Positions 34,374 through 42,244 of a stretch of 64,000 nucleotides of DNA are shown here, in pieces. The DNA is taken from contig NZ_CP102269.1 of the NCBI RefSeq assembly GCF_025148635.1, positions 3,720,001-3,784,000 of the forward strand. Direction: 5' to 3'. Within the stretch, counting starts at the first letter, position 1; the number at the start of each line of letters is the position of its first letter. Made by a program: the position numbers and the translations under genes. Source of the stretch: Butyricimonas virosa (GTDB lineage: Bacteria; Bacteroidota; Bacteroidia; Bacteroidales; Marinifilaceae). Under the pieces are notes generated by a model. That model saw nothing but the letters and a program-made list of their open reading frames with translations, was not told where the DNA came from and ran no database searches.

Positions 34374-35648
34374 ATGGATAAGATTGATATGAGTATACAA
34401 GAGAATGTTGCGACTTTTGTCACGAAGTTACCTAAGGTGATTTTGTTGTGTGTTGTCATTTACCTGATTTCGTTGAATTTCAAGATGGCCAACGAGGCCC
34501 CGAAGAATCAAGAGGTGAAAGCTGAAGTTTCGAATATTGTTCCTCTGGATGCGGTGAAGAAATATTTTCCGACTTGTACAAGTGTTGAGAAAGTAAATGA
34601 AGTGCATTATGTCGTTAAAGCTGGTGGGGAGGAGATCGGTAAATTACTTGTTACGACCCCGATTGCGGACGATCTGATTGGTTATGCCGGGAATGTACCT
34701 TTGTTTTTGGCTGTTTCCGAGGAGGATGTGATTTTAGGACTTACCCTATTAGATAATAGCGAGTCGCCCGGGTTTTTAAGGCGTTTGGAGAAAAAGAATC
34801 TGTTCTCGGCATGGGATGGTAAGACGTTGGAGGAGGCAGCGCTGCTGAACGTGGAGGCCGTGAGTGGGGCCACGATGTCGAGTGATGCCATCCGGGGGAG
34901 TGTGAAAAGAGCGTTGGAGTTTTATCTGGAACGTGATGGGGGTAGTTTTGACATGGATTGGCTGAAGTTGTTGCAACACGCTTTGGGGGGAATCGTGGTT
35001 TTGTTGGCGTTAGCTAGCATGTTCTGGGGAAGTCGGATGAAGCGCTGGCGTTACGTGTTGCAGGTTTCTTCCGTGTTGATTTTAGGCTTTTGGTCCGGGT
35101 ATTTCGTTTCTTTAGAGTTGTTGTTTAACTGGTTGTTGAACGGGGTACCCTGGGGGGCACGTGTTTTGTTGCCCGTGATCGCCGTGCTGGCTTTGGCCTG
35201 TCCTTTGTTCCTAAATAAGGCTTATTATTGTGCGTATTTATGTCCTTTTGGGGCAGCACAGGAGTTGGTAGGGAAAGTTCGTAAGAAAAAAATAGCCCCA
35301 AAGGGAGTGTGGAAGAATATATTTAAATATACTCGTGTGATCTATTTTATGGTGATTCTCGCTCTGTTGTTGTGGGGAATCCCGTTAGAATTGGCATCGT
35401 TGGAACCCTTTCCGGCATTTTTATTGACCGCTGCAACGGGGTGGGTGATTGCTTTGGCTGTCATATTTTTACTCTTATCCGTATTTTTTGCCCGTCCTTG
35501 GTGTAACTATTTTTGTCCTACCGGGGCGTTGCTGGATATTTTGAGAAAGGCCGATACAAAGGCGGGTTCGGAGAGAAGAAAAAAAGTGATCCGAGAATTT
35601 ATTGCCTTGGCAATATTCCTCGTGATATTATATTTTATATTGAGGTAA
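34374..35648 (+). CDS. FMN-binding / polyferredoxin-like membrane protein (NosR/RnfG-NapH type fusion)
   Basis: 424 aa. After one N-terminal membrane segment comes a periplasmic FMN-binding domain (~70-200) ending in VEAVSGATMSSDAIR, the S/T-G-A-T motif whose Thr carries FMN by a phosphoester bond in RnfG/NqrC. Then five or six membrane segments include two CxxxCP motifs, CAYLCPFGAAQEL and CNYFCPTGALLDI, as in NosR, NapH and related quinol/Fe-S proteins. No typical double 4Fe-4S ferredoxin domain follows the last segment. It probably moves electrons across the membrane to or from a periplasmic partner. It stands alone, with no nos, nqr or rnf genes near, so the pathway is open. Confidence 0.8.
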   Translation: MDKIDMSIQENVATFVTKLPKVILLCVVIYLISLNFKMANEAPKNQEVKAEVSNIVPLDAVKKYFPTCTSVEKVNEVHYVVKAGGEEIGKLLVTTPIADDLIGYAGNVPLFLAVSEEDVILGLTLLDNSESPGFLRRLEKKNLFSAWDGKTLEEAALLNVEAVSGATMSSDAIRGSVKRALEFYLERDGGSFDMDWLKLLQHALGGIVVLLALASMFWGSRMKRWRYVLQVSSVLILGFWSGYFVSLELLFNWLLNGVPWGARVLLPVIAVLALACPLFLNKAYYCAYLCPFGAAQELVGKVRKKKIAPKGVWKNIFKYTRVIYFMVILALLLWGIPLELASLEPFPAFLLTAATGWVIALAVIFLLLSVFFARPWCNYFCPTGALLDILRKADTKAGSERRKKVIREFIALAIFLVILYFILR

Positions 35649-35746
35649 AAAAAACTTGAAACTTTTTTACCGAAACATTTGATTGTTTGAATAAAAAGTG
35701 CGTAATTTGCATCCTGTTTGGAAAGCGTTTATAAAAATATTGAGAG

Positions 35747-35989
35747 ATGTCAAGAATTTGTCAAATAACTGGAAAGAAAGCGATGGTTGGTAACCATGTT
35801 TCTCACTCCAAAAGAAGAGTGAAGAGAACATTCGAGATCAACCTGTTTAAGAGGAATTTTTATTGGCCAGAAGAAGATAGATGGATCCGTTTGAATGTAT
35901 CTGCAGCCGGATTGCGCCTGATCAACAAGAAAGGTATTAGTGCTTGTTTGAAAGAAGCTACTGCCAATGGTTTAATTAAGAACGTATAA
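35747..35989 (+). CDS. rpmB: 50S ribosomal protein L28
   Basis: 80 aa, full length. SRICQITGKKAMVGNHVSHSKRRVKRTFEINLF is the typical bacterial L28 start; no zinc Cys pair is kept (single Cys). First of three genes in the conserved Bacteroidota order rpmB-rpmG-DUF4295, 11 bases before rpmG. Confidence 0.97.
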   Translation: MSRICQITGKKAMVGNHVSHSKRRVKRTFEINLFKRNFYWPEEDRWIRLNVSAAGLRLINKKGISACLKEATANGLIKNV

Positions 35990-36000
35990 AGTAAGAAGAG

Positions 36001-36189
36001 ATGGCAAAGAAGAGCAAAGGAAACAGAATACAGGTGATTTTGGAGTGTACGGAACACAAAGAATCCGGAATGCCGGGTACGTCTCGTTATATCACTACCA
36101 AAAACAGAAAGAACACCCCCGAGAGAATGGAGTTGCGTAAATACAACCCAATTCTGAGAAGAGTAACTTTACACAGAGAAATAAAATAA
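36001..36189 (+). CDS. rpmG: 50S ribosomal protein L33
   Basis: 62 aa. MAKKSKGNRIQVILECTEHKESGMPGTSRY, RITTKNRKNTPERME-like core (YITTKNRKNTPERMELRKYNPILRR). Lacks the second CxxC pair of zinc-binding L33, so it is the zinc-free type. Middle gene of the three-gene ribosomal unit. Confidence 0.96.
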   Translation: MAKKSKGNRIQVILECTEHKESGMPGTSRYITTKNRKNTPERMELRKYNPILRRVTLHREIK

Positions 36190-36196
36190 TTAAGCT

Positions 36197-36349
36197 ATGG
36201 CAAAGAAAGTTGTTGCAACACTTAAAACAGCAGATGGTAGGGGATTTGCAAAAATCATCAAAATGGTGAAGTCTCCGAAAACCGGTGCCTATACTTTTAA
36301 GGAACAAATGGTTCCTAACGATCAGGTGAAAGAAGCCGTGAAAAAGTAA
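36197..36349 (+). CDS. DUF4295 small basic protein
   Basis: 50 aa, MAKKVVATLKTADGRGFAKI...KTGAYTFKEQMVPNDQVKEAVKK. A Bacteroidota-specific family nearly always found right after L28 and L33, so it is probably ribosome-associated. It starts seven bases after the rpmG stop. In relatives ftsY often follows; here a terminator and a palindromic repeat cluster follow instead. Confidence 0.92.
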   Translation: MAKKVVATLKTADGRGFAKIIKMVKSPKTGAYTFKEQMVPNDQVKEAVKK

Positions 36350-36370
36350 GATTTAAAATCTTCATATAAG

Positions 36371-36399
36371 AAAGAGCGTCGTGAGACGCTCTTTTTTTT
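36371..36399 (+). terminator. Terminator of rpmB-rpmG-DUF4295
   Basis: AAAGAGCGTC, loop gtga, GACGCTCTTT, then a run of T to 36399. Strong Rho-independent form. Confidence 0.92.
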
Positions 36400-36413
36400 G
36401 TGTTCTTCGGGAA

Positions 36414-36645
36414 CTACCCCCTCTAACTCCCCCTTGCACAGGGGGAGGACATGCTACGTTGAGATATTGTGATGTTTGGTAATCACTCTCCCCCTTACAC
36501 AGGGGGAGGATATGCTACGTTGAGATATTGTGATGTTTGGTAATCAGCTCTCCCCCTTGCACGGGGGGAGGACACGCTACGTTGAGATATTGTGATGTTT
36601 GGTAATCAGCTCTCCCCCTGTGTAAGGGGGAGCTGGAGGGGGTAG
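36414..36645. repeat. Tandem cluster of the palindromic repeat family
   Basis: Starts CTACCCCCTCTAACTCCCCC and ends with the inverted form CTCCCCCTGTGTAAGGGGGAG...GGGGGTAG. Between are three direct copies of a ~62-base unit: CTCCCCCTTgCACAGGGGGAGG, then GCTACGTTGAGATATTGTG and TTTGGTAATCA. The outer arms match the DUF559 element arms. Unit copies are nearly identical, which points to recent amplification. Confidence 0.8.
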
Positions 36646-37319
36646 TTTCTTTTTATATTTACTCCGAATTTCATCAGAACAAAAAAATCATGATTTTTTT
36701 ACTGAAAGGTGTAACCTATCCAAATAATTCCCGTTATACTTTATGTATCCACAATCAAGGAATGCTTCTTGATGGTTGAAGACTGAAGAGTTAGTTTGAA
36801 TAATTGAAAAATAAAATTTCTCGATTTTTTTTCGAGAAAAAACGAAACCTTTCTTTAGCGGTAACGTTAAAGAGGTAGAATAGATGATGAACTTATGATT
36901 TATTTTTAGCTGTTATTAGATTGAATCATCTAGCATAAAGAGAGGGGATAGCTTTGACTGGGGTTTAAGCTGATTTTCTGATAGAGTTCTTAAAAGTACT
37001 GGAATATATCCTACGGGACACCACGCACACACACCACACACACAGACGCACGCACACACACATACATACAACATCTTTTCGTCAGTCCCAATGTATTCCA
37101 TTTAAGACGCTACAGGAAATCCCTCCTTTTTTTATTTTTTATTTTCGATTTTAGATTTTTGATTCCAACCACAAATCCCACCATGTATTAATTTTAGATT
37201 TTTTCTGTACGAAGTTTATACTTTTTATTCGTAAATTGTAAATCATAAATCATAAATTTTTCTTCCATTCGAAATAGTTTCTCTATCTTTGTAAGTTGAT
37301 TTTTAAGGAATAGGAATTC
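36646..37319. other. Non-coding region before uvrA, with a CA-rich simple repeat
   Basis: About 670 bases. It contains an interrupted (CA)n tract at about 37022-37072, which on minus gives a meaningless GTG-rich ORF (36916-37101), and AT-rich words of the AATCTAAAAT type on both strands at 37140-37260. The uvrA promoter lies at the end. No gene seen. Confidence 0.55.
37284..37291 (+). promoter_or_regulatory. Putative -7 box of uvrA
   Basis: TATCTTTG, exact TAnnTTTG, 29 bases before ATG 37320. I see no LexA-like box beside it. Confidence 0.5.
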
Positions 37320-40160
37320 ATGGAGTACAGAGAAGAAGAAGATAACAATATAGCCATATTTGGTGCCAGAGAGCATAATCTAAAAAATATAGATCTGACG
37401 ATTCCACGGGATAAGTTGACGGTGATTACCGGGTTAAGCGGGAGTGGAAAATCATCCTTGGCTTTTGATACGATATATGCCGAAGGGCAGCGTCGGTATC
37501 TGGAAACTTTTTCCGCATACGCCCGTCGTTTTCTGGGAGGGATGGAACGTCCGGATGTGGATAAGATTACCGGGTTAAGTCCTGTGATTTCAATTGAACA
37601 GAAAACTACGAATAAAAATCCACGTTCTACGGTCGGAACGACCACCGAGATTTATGACTTTTTGCGTTTACTTTATGCCCGTGCAGGGGTGGCTTACTCG
37701 TACGCTACAGGTAGTAAGATGGTAAAGTACACGGATGAACAGATATTGGAATTGTTGCAGCGTGATTTTGCCGGGCGGCGTATCTTGTTGTTGGCTCCCG
37801 TGGTAAAAGGACGTAAGGGACACTACCGGGAGTTATTCGAGAATTTAAGGAAGAATGGTTTTATCTCGGCACGGGTGGACGGTGAGTTGCGGGAAATAAC
37901 GATCGGGATGAGTGTTGATCGTTACAAGATGCACGACATTGAAATCGTGGTGGATAAAATTGTCATGGATCAGGTTGATCTGAAACGCTTGAAGAATTCC
38001 GTGGCCACTGCCATGAAACATGGTAAGGGCGTGATGACGGTAAAAGATTACGAGTCTGATGAGATTAAATATTATAGCCGCCATTTGATGTGTCCGGATA
38101 CCGGGCTTTCCTATAAAGATCCGGCCCCGCATACTTTTTCTTTCAATTCGCCTCACGGGGCTTGTAAGAAATGTAAGGGATTGGGATTTGTCAACGAGGT
38201 GGCAATGGAAAAGATTATCCCGGATAATTCATTATCCATTCATGCCGGGGGAATCCTACCTCTTGGAAAATATAAGGCTTCCCTTATTTTCTACCAGATC
38301 GAAACGATTCTGAAAAAACACGGTGCCGATATTAAACAACCGATCCGGGATTTGCCCGAAGAGGCCTTGACGGATATTTTGTATGGTTATCCGGGGCAAT
38401 TCCGTTTGGAGAATGCGGAGATCGGGGTATCGTCCAATTTCCTCACGACGTACGAGGGAATATTGAAGTATGTTACCATGCAGGAGGAAAATTCGACTTC
38501 CAAGAAAGCGAATAAATGGGCGGAACAGTTTATTTCCGTGACGACCTGTGACGTGTGTAACGGTCAACGTTTGAACCAGGAAGCTCTACATTTCTATATA
38601 AACGGGAAGAATATTTCCGAGTTGGCCAATATGGAATTATCTGATTTATACGAGTGGGTCAGTAACGTGGAGGAGCATCTGGAGGATAAACAGAAACAGA
38701 TTGCGGGGGAGATTTTGAAGGAGATCCGGACTCGATTGAAGTTTATGCTTGATGTCGGCTTGGAGTATCTTTCCTTGAATCGCCAGTCCATGACGTTATC
38801 GGGAGGGGAGTCTCAGCGTATTCGTCTGGCGACACAGATCGGTTCACAGTTGGTTAACGTCCTTTATATATTGGATGAACCGAGTATCGGGTTGCATCAA
38901 AAGGATAACCGGAAGTTGATTCATTCTTTACAGGAATTGCGGGATAACGGTAACTCGGTGATCGTGGTGGAGCATGATAAGGAGATGATGGAGAATGCCG
39001 ATTACATCGTGGACTTGGGACCCAAGGCGGGAAGAAAAGGAGGGGAGATTATGGCTATCGGGGGGTATTCCGATATTCTGAAAAGTGATAGTCTGACGGC
39101 ACAATACTTGAAAGGGGAGAAGGTTATCACTATCCCGGCGGAACGTCGTGCAGGGAATGGAAAGAAGATTTCCCTGAAAGGATGTACCGGAAATAATCTT
39201 AAAAATGTGAATGTCGATTTTCCTCTGGGGAAATTGATTTGCGTGACCGGGGTGAGTGGAAGTGGAAAATCTTCTTTGGTTAATGGAACTTTGCATCCGA
39301 TATTGAGTGCTTATTTTTATAATGCTTTGGCTGCACCGTTACCTTATAAATCGATAGAAGGGATGACTGAAATCGATAAGGTCGTGGTGGTGGATCAAAG
39401 CCCGTTAGGTAAAAGCCCTCGTTCTAATCCGGCAACTTACACGGGATTGTTTACCGATATTCGGAAGATATTTGAAAAGTTACCGGAATCACAAATCCGG
39501 GGATACACGGCCGGACGTTTTTCCTTTAACGTGAGTGGAGGACGTTGTGAGGTTTGTAAAGGTGCGGGAGTGAAGACCATCGAGATGAATTTCCTTCCGG
39601 ATGTTTACGTGCATTGTGAAGCTTGTGATGGTAAACGTTACAACAAAGAAACTTTGGAGGTTCGCTATAAAGGAAAATCCATCGGCGATGTGTTGAACCT
39701 GACGATTAATCAAGCGGTAGAGTTTTTTGAAAATCTGCCTCACCTGCAATCCAAATTAAAGATGTTACAGGATGTCGGGTTGGGGTATATCAAGATCGGA
39801 CAACCTTGTACCACGTTAAGCGGGGGAGAGTCTCAGCGCATTAAATTGGCCACCGAGCTTTCGAAGAAAGATACCGGAAGTACGTTATATATACTGGATG
39901 AGCCTACAACCGGACTTCATTTTGAGGATATTAATATATTGTTGGGAGTGCTACAAAAGCTGGTTGATAAAGGAAATACCGTAATCGTTATCGAGCATAA
40001 TTTGGATGTGATTAAAGTGGCCGATTATCTTATCGATATGGGACCCGGCGGAGGTAAGATGGGAGGTACCGTCGTTTGCACCGGAACGCCGGAAGAAGTT
40101 GCTCAGAATAAAAAATCCGTGACGGCTCCTTTCTTGCGAGAGGAGTTGGGGATGAAATGA
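37320..40160 (+). CDS. uvrA: UvrABC system protein A
   Basis: 946 aa damage-recognition ATPase of nucleotide excision repair. Two ABC modules: Walker A GLSGSGKSS near the start and GVSGSGKSS in the second half; two signature motifs LSGGESQRIRLA and LSGGESQRIKLA; Walker B LYILDEPSIGLH and LYILDEPTTGLH. Zinc-module Cys pairs occur at CKKCKGLG...CDVCNGQR and CEVCKGAG...CEACDGKR. Normal full length, and it keeps the insertion between the first Walker A and signature motif, so it is true UvrA. Single gene followed by a terminator. Confidence 0.97.
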   Translation: MEYREEEDNNIAIFGAREHNLKNIDLTIPRDKLTVITGLSGSGKSSLAFDTIYAEGQRRYLETFSAYARRFLGGMERPDVDKITGLSPVISIEQKTTNKNPRSTVGTTTEIYDFLRLLYARAGVAYSYATGSKMVKYTDEQILELLQRDFAGRRILLLAPVVKGRKGHYRELFENLRKNGFISARVDGELREITIGMSVDRYKMHDIEIVVDKIVMDQVDLKRLKNSVATAMKHGKGVMTVKDYESDEIKYYSRHLMCPDTGLSYKDPAPHTFSFNSPHGACKKCKGLGFVNEVAMEKIIPDNSLSIHAGGILPLGKYKASLIFYQIETILKKHGADIKQPIRDLPEEALTDILYGYPGQFRLENAEIGVSSNFLTTYEGILKYVTMQEENSTSKKANKWAEQFISVTTCDVCNGQRLNQEALHFYINGKNISELANMELSDLYEWVSNVEEHLEDKQKQIAGEILKEIRTRLKFMLDVGLEYLSLNRQSMTLSGGESQRIRLATQIGSQLVNVLYILDEPSIGLHQKDNRKLIHSLQELRDNGNSVIVVEHDKEMMENADYIVDLGPKAGRKGGEIMAIGGYSDILKSDSLTAQYLKGEKVITIPAERRAGNGKKISLKGCTGNNLKNVNVDFPLGKLICVTGVSGSGKSSLVNGTLHPILSAYFYNALAAPLPYKSIEGMTEIDKVVVVDQSPLGKSPRSNPATYTGLFTDIRKIFEKLPESQIRGYTAGRFSFNVSGGRCEVCKGAGVKTIEMNFLPDVYVHCEACDGKRYNKETLEVRYKGKSIGDVLNLTINQAVEFFENLPHLQSKLKMLQDVGLGYIKIGQPCTTLSGGESQRIKLATELSKKDTGSTLYILDEPTTGLHFEDINILLGVLQKLVDKGNTVIVIEHNLDVIKVADYLIDMGPGGGKMGGTVVCTGTPEEVAQNKKSVTAPFLREELGMK

Positions 40161-40208
40161 GTTTGTAAAGTCCATAAGGTTTATGGACATCTACGGAACG
40201 CTTTGTCT

Positions 40209-40234
40209 ACGGCAACGAGAGTTGCCGTTATTTA
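40209..40234 (+). terminator. Terminator of uvrA
   Basis: ACGGCAAC (40209-40216), loop gaga, GTTGCCGT (40221-40228), then TATTTATTT. Confidence 0.7.
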
Positions 40235-40250
40235 TTTCGAAGGATTCCTG

Positions 40251-40269
40251 TGATCATCTTAGATGATCA
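40251..40269. promoter_or_regulatory. Perfect 9-bp inverted repeat upstream of the ECF sigma promoter
   Basis: TGATCATCT, one base, AGATGATCA. Centre is about 65 bases before the -33 box at 40327. Could be a repressor or activator site, or the end of a transcript stem; function unknown. Confidence 0.4.
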
Positions 40270-40326
40270 TAGATTGACTTGGGAATCAAAATATTTTGTA
40301 TTTTTATTCGAGATTTGTGAACATTC

Positions 40327-40356
40327 TTTGATTTGTCCGTGATTTCTGTAATTTTG
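40327..40356 (+). promoter_or_regulatory. Promoter of the right ECF sigma gene
   Basis: TTTG (40327-40330), 18 bases, TAATTTTG (40349-40356). Both boxes fit the Bacteroidota consensus; the ATG is at 40407. Confidence 0.65.
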
Positions 40357-40406
40357 TAAATCTTTTATAATGTTTATTGGTGTATGAATAAAACAATCTG
40401 GCCGAT

Positions 40407-40976
40407 ATGAAGAATTTACTACAGGATAATTTGGAAGGGAATGTTACTTTTAAGAAGATTTTTGTGACTTATTATGCCAGGATTGTTTATTTTGCGTTCC
40501 AAATTATAGGAGATCGGGAAGAAGCAGAGGATATTGCTCAAGATACTTTCGTGAATTTCTGGAATCAGAAAGAGAATGTTAGTCAACATGAAGTCGCTAT
40601 AAAGAATTACTTGTATTTGACTGCTAAAAATCTTTGTCTTAATCAAATTAGGCATAATAATATCGTCAAGGACTATCAGGCTAAAAATCAATTTTCAATA
40701 TTCGATGATACGGATATTGTGAATGCCATCGTTTCATCTGAAATTTCTTCCCGAATTTATCAAGCTATAGAAACTTTACCGGCTCAATGTCGTGAAGTTA
40801 CTCGTATGGCATATATTCAAGGATTGAAAAACCAAGAGATAGCGGATAATTTACAAATTTCTATCAATAGCGTAAGAGTTCATAAACAACGTGCTATTCA
40901 TTTACTTAGGGATAAATTGAGTAAAAAAGATTTGTTGTTAATGATAATTTTTGAAAAAAAGTTGAATTCTTTTTAG
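40407..40976 (+). CDS. ECF RNA polymerase sigma factor
   Basis: 189 aa. Region 2 FKKIFVTYYARIVYFAFQIIGDREEAEDIAQDTFVNFW and region 4 LPAQCREVTRMAYIQGLKNQEIADNLQISINSVRVHKQRAI. First gene of the complete six-gene locus (sigma, FecR, SusC, SusD, fasciclin, small lipoprotein), all on plus with short gaps. It should be held by the FecR encoded 46 bases downstream and switch on the SusC/SusD genes when the receptor signals. Divergent in sequence from the other ECF factor at 19922-20479, so the two loci probably respond separately. Confidence 0.94.
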   Translation: MKNLLQDNLEGNVTFKKIFVTYYARIVYFAFQIIGDREEAEDIAQDTFVNFWNQKENVSQHEVAIKNYLYLTAKNLCLNQIRHNNIVKDYQAKNQFSIFDDTDIVNAIVSSEISSRIYQAIETLPAQCREVTRMAYIQGLKNQEIADNLQISINSVRVHKQRAIHLLRDKLSKKDLLLMIIFEKKLNSF

Positions 40977-41022
40977 TCGTTTTTTCTTTTCATGTGTCTT
41001 TATTGTAAATAATATAGATTTC

Positions 41023-42216
41023 ATGGACAGGAAAACGTATCACATTATACAATTACTTTTTAAGTATTATCGAGAAACGTTAAGCGTTTCTGAGAAAGCT
41101 GAGTTAGATGCTTGGTTGGCAGAAGACGAACGTAATCGGGAACTCTTGAAAAGTTATGAACATTTTTCCCGGTTTATTCAAGATATGCACTTTTATGAAG
41201 AAACGGATGTGGAGAATGGATATGAGCGTGTTTTCCGGAAAATTGAAATACAACAAAAGAAGATGGTTAACCGGATGCGTTGGATCGGGTGGGGAAGTGT
41301 GGTAGCCTCTTTGCTGATTGTGGTTACATGTATGATATTGTGGCAGCGGGGGACAAATGAAAGGGAACGACATTCCATGATAACTCTTGCGTCTCCTGAC
41401 CGTTCCGGTGTACAGTTGCAACTTTCTGATGGAAAGACTATTTCTTTGACCAAAGTGTTGGAAGTACAGGAAACTGATGGAAGAAATGTGGCAACAAATG
41501 ACACGGCGGGAATTGTTTATCAAAATATACAGGAGGATATGTCGCAAGGGGAAAAGATTATGTATAATACGGTGATTACTCCCCGGGGGACAGAGTATCT
41601 GTTAACGTTATCCGATGGTTCAAGAGTTTGGTTAAATTCCGATTCTCGTTTGAAGTTTCCGGTGAAGTTTTCTAAGGGGACGAGACGGGTTGAACTTGTC
41701 GGGGAAGGCTATTTTGAGGTAGCGAAGGATACTTCTTCACCTTTTATCGTGAATAGTGGGAAATTGGAAATAAAGGTTACGGGAACTTCTTTCAATATTG
41801 CAGCTTATCCGGATGAAAAAATAGTGCAAACTACATTGGTATCTGGTTCTGTTGACGTGAGTTGTCCGGAGTGTGCGGCTACAGAAAGCGTGTCGTTGGT
41901 TCCGAATGAGATCGCCATTTTCGTACCGAAGATTCAAAAGATAGAAAAGAAGAGAGTGGATATCACTCCTTACATAGCTTGGCATGAAGGTTTCCTAACT
42001 TTCCATGATGAGAGTTTGGGGTCCATTGCGAAAAAATTAGAACGTTGGTATGATCTTACTTTTGAATTTGATCAGCCGGAAACGAAAGAACTCGTTTTTT
42101 ACGGGAGTATCAAACGACATGAAAATATCTTGCAGGTCTTGGATATGCTGAGATGCACGAATTTGATCGGTTTTACAATTATAGATTCGAAAACAGTACG
42201 CGTAACTCGATTATAA
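41023..42216 (+). CDS. FecR-family anti-sigma factor
   Basis: 397 aa. Cytoplasmic N-terminus (LLFKYYRETLSVSEKAELDAWLAED), one membrane helix (WGSVVASLLIVVTCMILW), FecR core TPRGTEYLLTLSDGSRVWLNSDSRLKFPVKF, VELVGEGYFEVAKD, FIVNSGKLEIKVTGTSFNIAAY, and a C-terminal DUF4974 domain (GFLTFHDESLGSIAKKLERWYDL). It links the receptor STN domain across the periplasm to the sigma factor encoded just before it. Same architecture as the left FecR. Confidence 0.94.
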   Translation: MDRKTYHIIQLLFKYYRETLSVSEKAELDAWLAEDERNRELLKSYEHFSRFIQDMHFYEETDVENGYERVFRKIEIQQKKMVNRMRWIGWGSVVASLLIVVTCMILWQRGTNERERHSMITLASPDRSGVQLQLSDGKTISLTKVLEVQETDGRNVATNDTAGIVYQNIQEDMSQGEKIMYNTVITPRGTEYLLTLSDGSRVWLNSDSRLKFPVKFSKGTRRVELVGEGYFEVAKDTSSPFIVNSGKLEIKVTGTSFNIAAYPDEKIVQTTLVSGSVDVSCPECAATESVSLVPNEIAIFVPKIQKIEKKRVDITPYIAWHEGFLTFHDESLGSIAKKLERWYDLTFEFDQPETKELVFYGSIKRHENILQVLDMLRCTNLIGFTIIDSKTVRVTRL

Positions 42217-42244
42217 AAATCATTATTTATTAAAATTGAATTAT

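Noticed and set aside
36916..37101. 61-aa ORF on minus with a Cys/Val-rich repeat
   Set aside because: It is the translation of the CA simple repeat; no family features, no ribosome-site context.
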